A stretch of 64,000 nucleotides of DNA from Limnoperna fortunei (lineage: Eukaryota > Mollusca > Bivalvia > Mytilida > Modiolidae). Positions 60,376 through 64,000 of this stretch are shown one piece after another. The notes under the pieces were generated by a model, which worked only from the letters and a program-made list of their open reading frames with translations, had not been told where the DNA came from and did not search any database. The stretch spans positions 114,458,545-114,522,544 of the forward strand of contig OX104111.1 of the NCBI GenBank assembly GCA_944474755.1, in the 5' to 3' direction. Within the stretch, counting starts at the first letter, position 1. Every line of letters begins with the position of its first letter. The position numbers and the translations under genes are program-made.

Positions 60376-61320
60376 ATAAGGACATTGTGCAAAAATTATT
60401 CTATGATACACATACAGATAGTTCGTATACGTTTTTGTATCATTTTAATAAACAATTTTGGTCGAAATTGGGTAGTCAATACTTTTAGACTGTCATGCCT
60501 TACTCCCAATGCCTTGTTGGCGGCGACTCTTGGAGAATATGTGTACAATTATTACACAGTTATTAATTAGAACATGTTTGTATAAATCAAGATTTGTTAT
60601 CGTGACTTGACTTTTGACTATGCTTGTTTGGTCGGTTTCCGTTCTTTATTTCGTCATCTATATTCTATATTTGTAATTGAACAAGGTGTCAAAACCTTAT
60701 CATTTTATATAAATGTAGAGCCTCGTTGGACGCGTGGTAAAGTCAGTTAATAATCTCCTACTGAGCATGTGGTATGTTTACACTGAGGTCCTGGTAGTCC
60801 TACTTCCCTCCGCCCCAATACAAACTGGACACCATGATATGGCTGAAAAGCTGCTTAAAATGTCTCATTAATCACCCTTCGAAGAAATAAGAAATAAATA
60901 TAGCCTTTCGTTGAGTAACGTTTTTGGTTTACAAAGAAAACATTTGTATTAACAGAAGTAAAAATTTCAGAAGTTCAGCAAAATGTATGTGTGCTTACCA
61001 TTTTTGAGCACTAAATATTTTATGACTAGACCTTATATGTGAATTTTTTAAAAACAATACTAAAGGGACTGATTCATGTCCGTCTGAACTTTATAAATAG
61101 ATGGTTTAAAAACGATTTAAAAAAAGAATCTTTAAAAACAAACAAAAAACAAGACATTTATATTTTTACTACTATATAACCTTTTCGTAACATATAACAG
61201 TCAAATCATGTCAAGAACCTAACTGAAACAAATTTGCGTCCCATTGGAATGAAAAAAACCTATGTTTGTGATTATTTCAACACAGTGCTGGATATTCGTA
61301 TTTCACACCTTGCTATTGCT
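60375..61320 (+). repeat. Right shoulder copy RS5
   Basis: AAAAATTATTCTATGATACA, then the SINE, then GCACTAAATATTTTATGAC (61009) and AGGGACTGATTC (61064). It is shorter than RS1 by internal deletion. From about 61200 to 61320 it is not matched. The 210-codon ORF at 59938-60570 is satellite frame plus this shoulder and is not a gene. Confidence 0.8.
60717..60900 (+). mobile_element. tRNA-derived SINE within RS5
   Basis: Head AGAGCCTCGTTGGACGCGTG (A-box damaged). Body AGTCCTACTTCCCTCCGCCC, then AAACTGGACACCATGATATG. Confidence 0.7.
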
Positions 61321-61329
61321 CGGTATAAG

Positions 61330-61410
61330 ATAATGAAGTTTTACATGACTACTTTAGATTTGTTTTTACACTTTAATCCGATGACTTAAAAAGTTTTGAG
61401 TCTTGATACC
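61330..61410 (+). repeat. Conserved left-shoulder junction before S10
   Basis: ATGAAGTTTTACATGACTAC, then CACTTTAATCCGATGACTTA, then the first satellite units. Only about 80 bp of the left shoulder is kept here, directly behind RS5. Confidence 0.8.
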
Positions 61411-63680
61411 TTCTTTATTCGTATGTGTATACCAGCTCTATATTATTCGTGTAAGCCAGCTTTTTATCATTATTTTAAATCAGATTTATATCGTCGTTCT
61501 ATGCTCGCTTCCTTACTTTTGTGCAAAATGATTTATATCGTAAATGTATATCCGATTTATCTTATATCAGATTGATATCGTTTCCGTATACATCTTTATA
61601 TTTTTGTATACTCAGTTTATATTGTTCGTGTATGCCCGCTTTATATTGTAAGTTTCTACACTTTTAATATATATTTATGTATATTTATGATAGTATTCGT
61701 TTATACACACTTTATTTTGCTTTTGTATTCCCGCTTGATAATGTTCGTTTATAACCGCTTTATAGCGTTCGTAACAATCAGCTAAAATAGTTTTGTTCAC
61801 CCATTTTATGTAGTCTACACGTTTTGTATCGTTCGTTTATATCTCCTTATATCGATAGTGTATTCCCACTTTATATCGTTTACGTTTTCCCAGTGTAGAT
61901 TGTTCGTGTATACCTGTTTTATATCGATATTGCATGCCCGCTTTATATTGTAGACATATTACTGCTTTATATCGTTCGTATTTTCCCAACTTATATCGTT
62001 TGCCTTTCGCGCTTAATATGTTTCCGGTATACCTTCTTTACAGCGTTCTTTTTTAACCGCTGTATTTATTTTTGTATGACCGCTTTGTGTCATTCATATA
62101 TACCGGCATTTAATATTTCTAACACTCCCGCTTTATATAGTTCCTGTATAACCAATTGATAAGGTTTTTGTGTGTCAGCTTTTTACTATTCGTGATATCG
62201 TTCTAATATGCCAGAATTTCTTACTTTCGCTAAATATTGTTCCTTTATACCCGCTTTATACTGTTCCAGTATAAAGCTGGTATATTCTACTTGAATATCC
62301 GCTATATATTTTCTTTTATACCCGCTGTATTTATTTTTGTTTATGCTAAATTTGTGTTGTTTTTTGTGTCCCAGCTTTATTTCGTTCTTGTTTACACGTT
62401 TTATACCGTTAGTATTTATACTGTCTATATCGTTTGCTTGACATCGTAAGTTTATACCCACTTTTTATATGTCTTTAAATCCCGCTGTATATCGTTCGTT
62501 TATACCCGTTTGACATCGTTCGTTACAATTGGCTTCAACATTTTTTGTACACCCACTTTATATAACTCGTGTACATCCGCTTTATATCGTTCCTTTATAA
62601 CGCTTTATATTTTTTGTGTAACTGCTCTATTTCGTTCTGATATTTCCCTTGTATATCGATCTGTATATCCGCTTCATATCGCTCGCGTATTCCGCTGTAT
62701 CTCGTTCATGTATATACCAGCATTCTTGCTTTCACGACTTATATCGTTTGCGTTTACCGGCTTAATATTTGTCTGGTTTACCTACTTTATGGCGTTCTTG
62801 TTAAACCGCTCTGTTTATTTATTGTATAACCGATAAATATCGTTTGTATATATCAGTTCAATAAATTTGGGTTGTAGCCTCTTTTTGAGTGTTTGTTTAT
62901 ATCCAATTTTTATCGTTTTCCTATGCCAGCTTTCTTACGGTACTGTCTAAGCGCTTGATATATTGTAATATATGTCCTTCTTATACAGCTTGTATACCCG
63001 CTTGATCTTGTTCTTCTACGCCCATTATCTTACTTTCGTTTATATCCGTGTACTTACATTTGTGCCTCCACGCTTTATCTCTTGTGCATAGCCACGTTAG
63101 TTGTTTGATACCCGCTTGTTATCCTTTTTTTATAGACGCTATATATCGTTCTCGTATACCAGTTTGATATCCTTTTCATATACCCGCATTTTATTATTCT
63201 AGTATGCAAAATTTATATTGTTATTATAAACCAGCTTTAAATCGTTCGTTTAACCGTTGTATTGTTTTATTGTATAACCACTTTATATCGTTCTGGCATA
63301 CCAGCTTTATTAGGTTCTTTTATGCCCTCTTCATATCGTTCATGTATTCCCGCTTTTATATCATCCGTGTATACCCCCTTTTTATCGTTCGTGTGTACTT
63401 GGTTGATATCGTTCTATGCCCGCTTTCTTATTTTCGTTTATGCCCGTTTTCCTAAGTTTGTGTTTACAAGCGTTATATATAGTAAAGACATCGCCGCTTT
63501 ATATACTTCTTTATACCCGCTTGATATCTGTTCCTTATTCCCGCTTCACATCGTTCAGTATAAAGCTGTTTATCCGACTTGTATACCACTTCCAGACGTC
63601 ACTTCCATGTGCTTGATATCGTTTATATATACCAGCGTTACATCGTTCTAGCATACCATCTTAACATCGTTCTTGTATAT
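61410..63680 (+). repeat. 24-bp minisatellite block S10
   Basis: About 95 units in the reference order, with the hairpin at 62246-62284 and the GTTTTCCTAAGTTTGTG unit at 63449. After a unit containing CCAGACGTCACTTCC it switches to the type-B right flank, so it lacks the last third of S8. Confidence 0.92.
62246..62284. repeat. Inverted-unit hairpin in block S10
   Basis: TATACCCGCTTTATACT, loop GTTCC, AGTATAAAGCTGGTATA: 17-bp arms with one mismatch. This is the best preserved example. Confidence 0.8.
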
Positions 63681-64000
63681 AGAATATAAAACTGAACTTA
63701 AGATATCATTTTGTCATCAGTAGTATTATATTACAGCTGACTTCACAATACAATTTTGCAGGTGTAGGAGCGTGAAATTCTGAACTCACCCACGGATACG
63801 AATAGGTACCACACTGTCTCATTAGTGAGAATAAATTAACTTTAAACAGTGATGATCACTATCATAATCTTCTTTCACATTCAGGGCTATCTACATGTAT
63901 ATTTAAGGTAGTATTTTCATTTATCAACTCTTGTATCATTCCCATATGCCAAGTATATCTATTTTTTGAAAGTGATGTTAATTTAGAAGCAATCTTAATT
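63680..64000 (+). repeat. Type-B right flank of the satellite, copy 2
   Basis: ATATAAAACTGAACTTAAG, through TCACATTCAGGGCTATC, to TTTAGAAGCAATCTTAATT. Collinear with 47470-47800 and cut by the window edge. Confidence 0.88.

Noticed and set aside
59938..60570. 210-codon ORF, the longest in the window
   Set aside because: The first two thirds are 24-bp satellite read in frame (8-residue periodicity) and the rest is right-shoulder sequence whose frame is not kept in other copies. It is not a gene.
1..64000. Telomeric or centromeric array
   Set aside because: No TTAGGG-type repeats. The 24-mer blocks are short, degenerate and interspersed, unlike a centromeric array, though a pericentromeric location cannot be excluded.

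Overview
The window looks like intergenic, repeat-dominated DNA from a eukaryote, most likely a bivalve mollusc. It is AT-rich and has no intact gene-sized ORF. It carries several tRNA-derived SINE copies with an A-box near GGCCGAGTGG and a 3' end of the GTGGCGTTAAACACC type, as is common in bivalves, and also Tc1/mariner debris and foldback elements. The species cannot be fixed from the sequence. I found no intact protein-coding gene, rRNA or functional tRNA. The only recognisable protein is a broken Tc1-like DD34E transposase at about 17.6-18.4 kb on the minus strand.

The dominant component is a degenerate 24-bp minisatellite (CCCGCTT followed by TATATCGTTCGTGTATA). It fills about 20 kb in roughly ten blocks: 1-0.6, 3.07-6.0, 22.8-25.4, 26.05-26.96, 31.2-32.1, 37.9-41.07, 43.5-45.3, 46.4-47.5, 52.5-55.6, 56.8-57.1 with 58.3-60.4, and 61.4-63.7 kb. 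All blocks have the same orientation. Because 24 is a multiple of 3 and the unit has a stop in only one of six frames, the blocks produce many spurious ORFs with 8-residue periodicity (ALYRSCIP, YIVRVYPL, ISFVYTRF, YKAGIHER, NDIKRVYT).

The blocks are not independently homogenised arrays. Odd variant units occur in the same order in different blocks, and recurrent non-satellite shoulders flank the arrays. One left shoulder ends with a segment containing TACTTTAATCCGATGACTT. One right shoulder starts near ACAATTATTCTATGATA and carries a SINE at the same place in several copies. This suggests a composite element of several kb, made of left shoulder, about 3 kb of 24-mers and right shoulder, that has been copied as a whole. 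It is the best candidate here for an undescribed system.

Between the blocks, 6.0-8.2 kb holds a Tc1-type MITE copy and then unrecognised DNA. From 8.2 to 16.8 kb there is a second, unrelated tandem array with a unit of about 1.21 kb, including a recently duplicated 1.887-kb higher-order repeat and a near-perfect 155-bp palindrome. From 17.4 to 19.5 kb are copies of an A-rich interspersed repeat (called E1 here) and the transposase relic. From 19.8 to 22.1 kb nothing is recognised. The stretches 27.3-31.1, 32.5-36.1 and 49.6-52.4 kb are three diverged copies of one multi-kb segment. The pairs 22.17-22.95/25.45-26.15, 37.56-38.8/43.1-44.3 and 47.47-47.8/63.68-64.0 kb are further duplications. 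All repeat identities are judged by eye; no alignment or database search was run.
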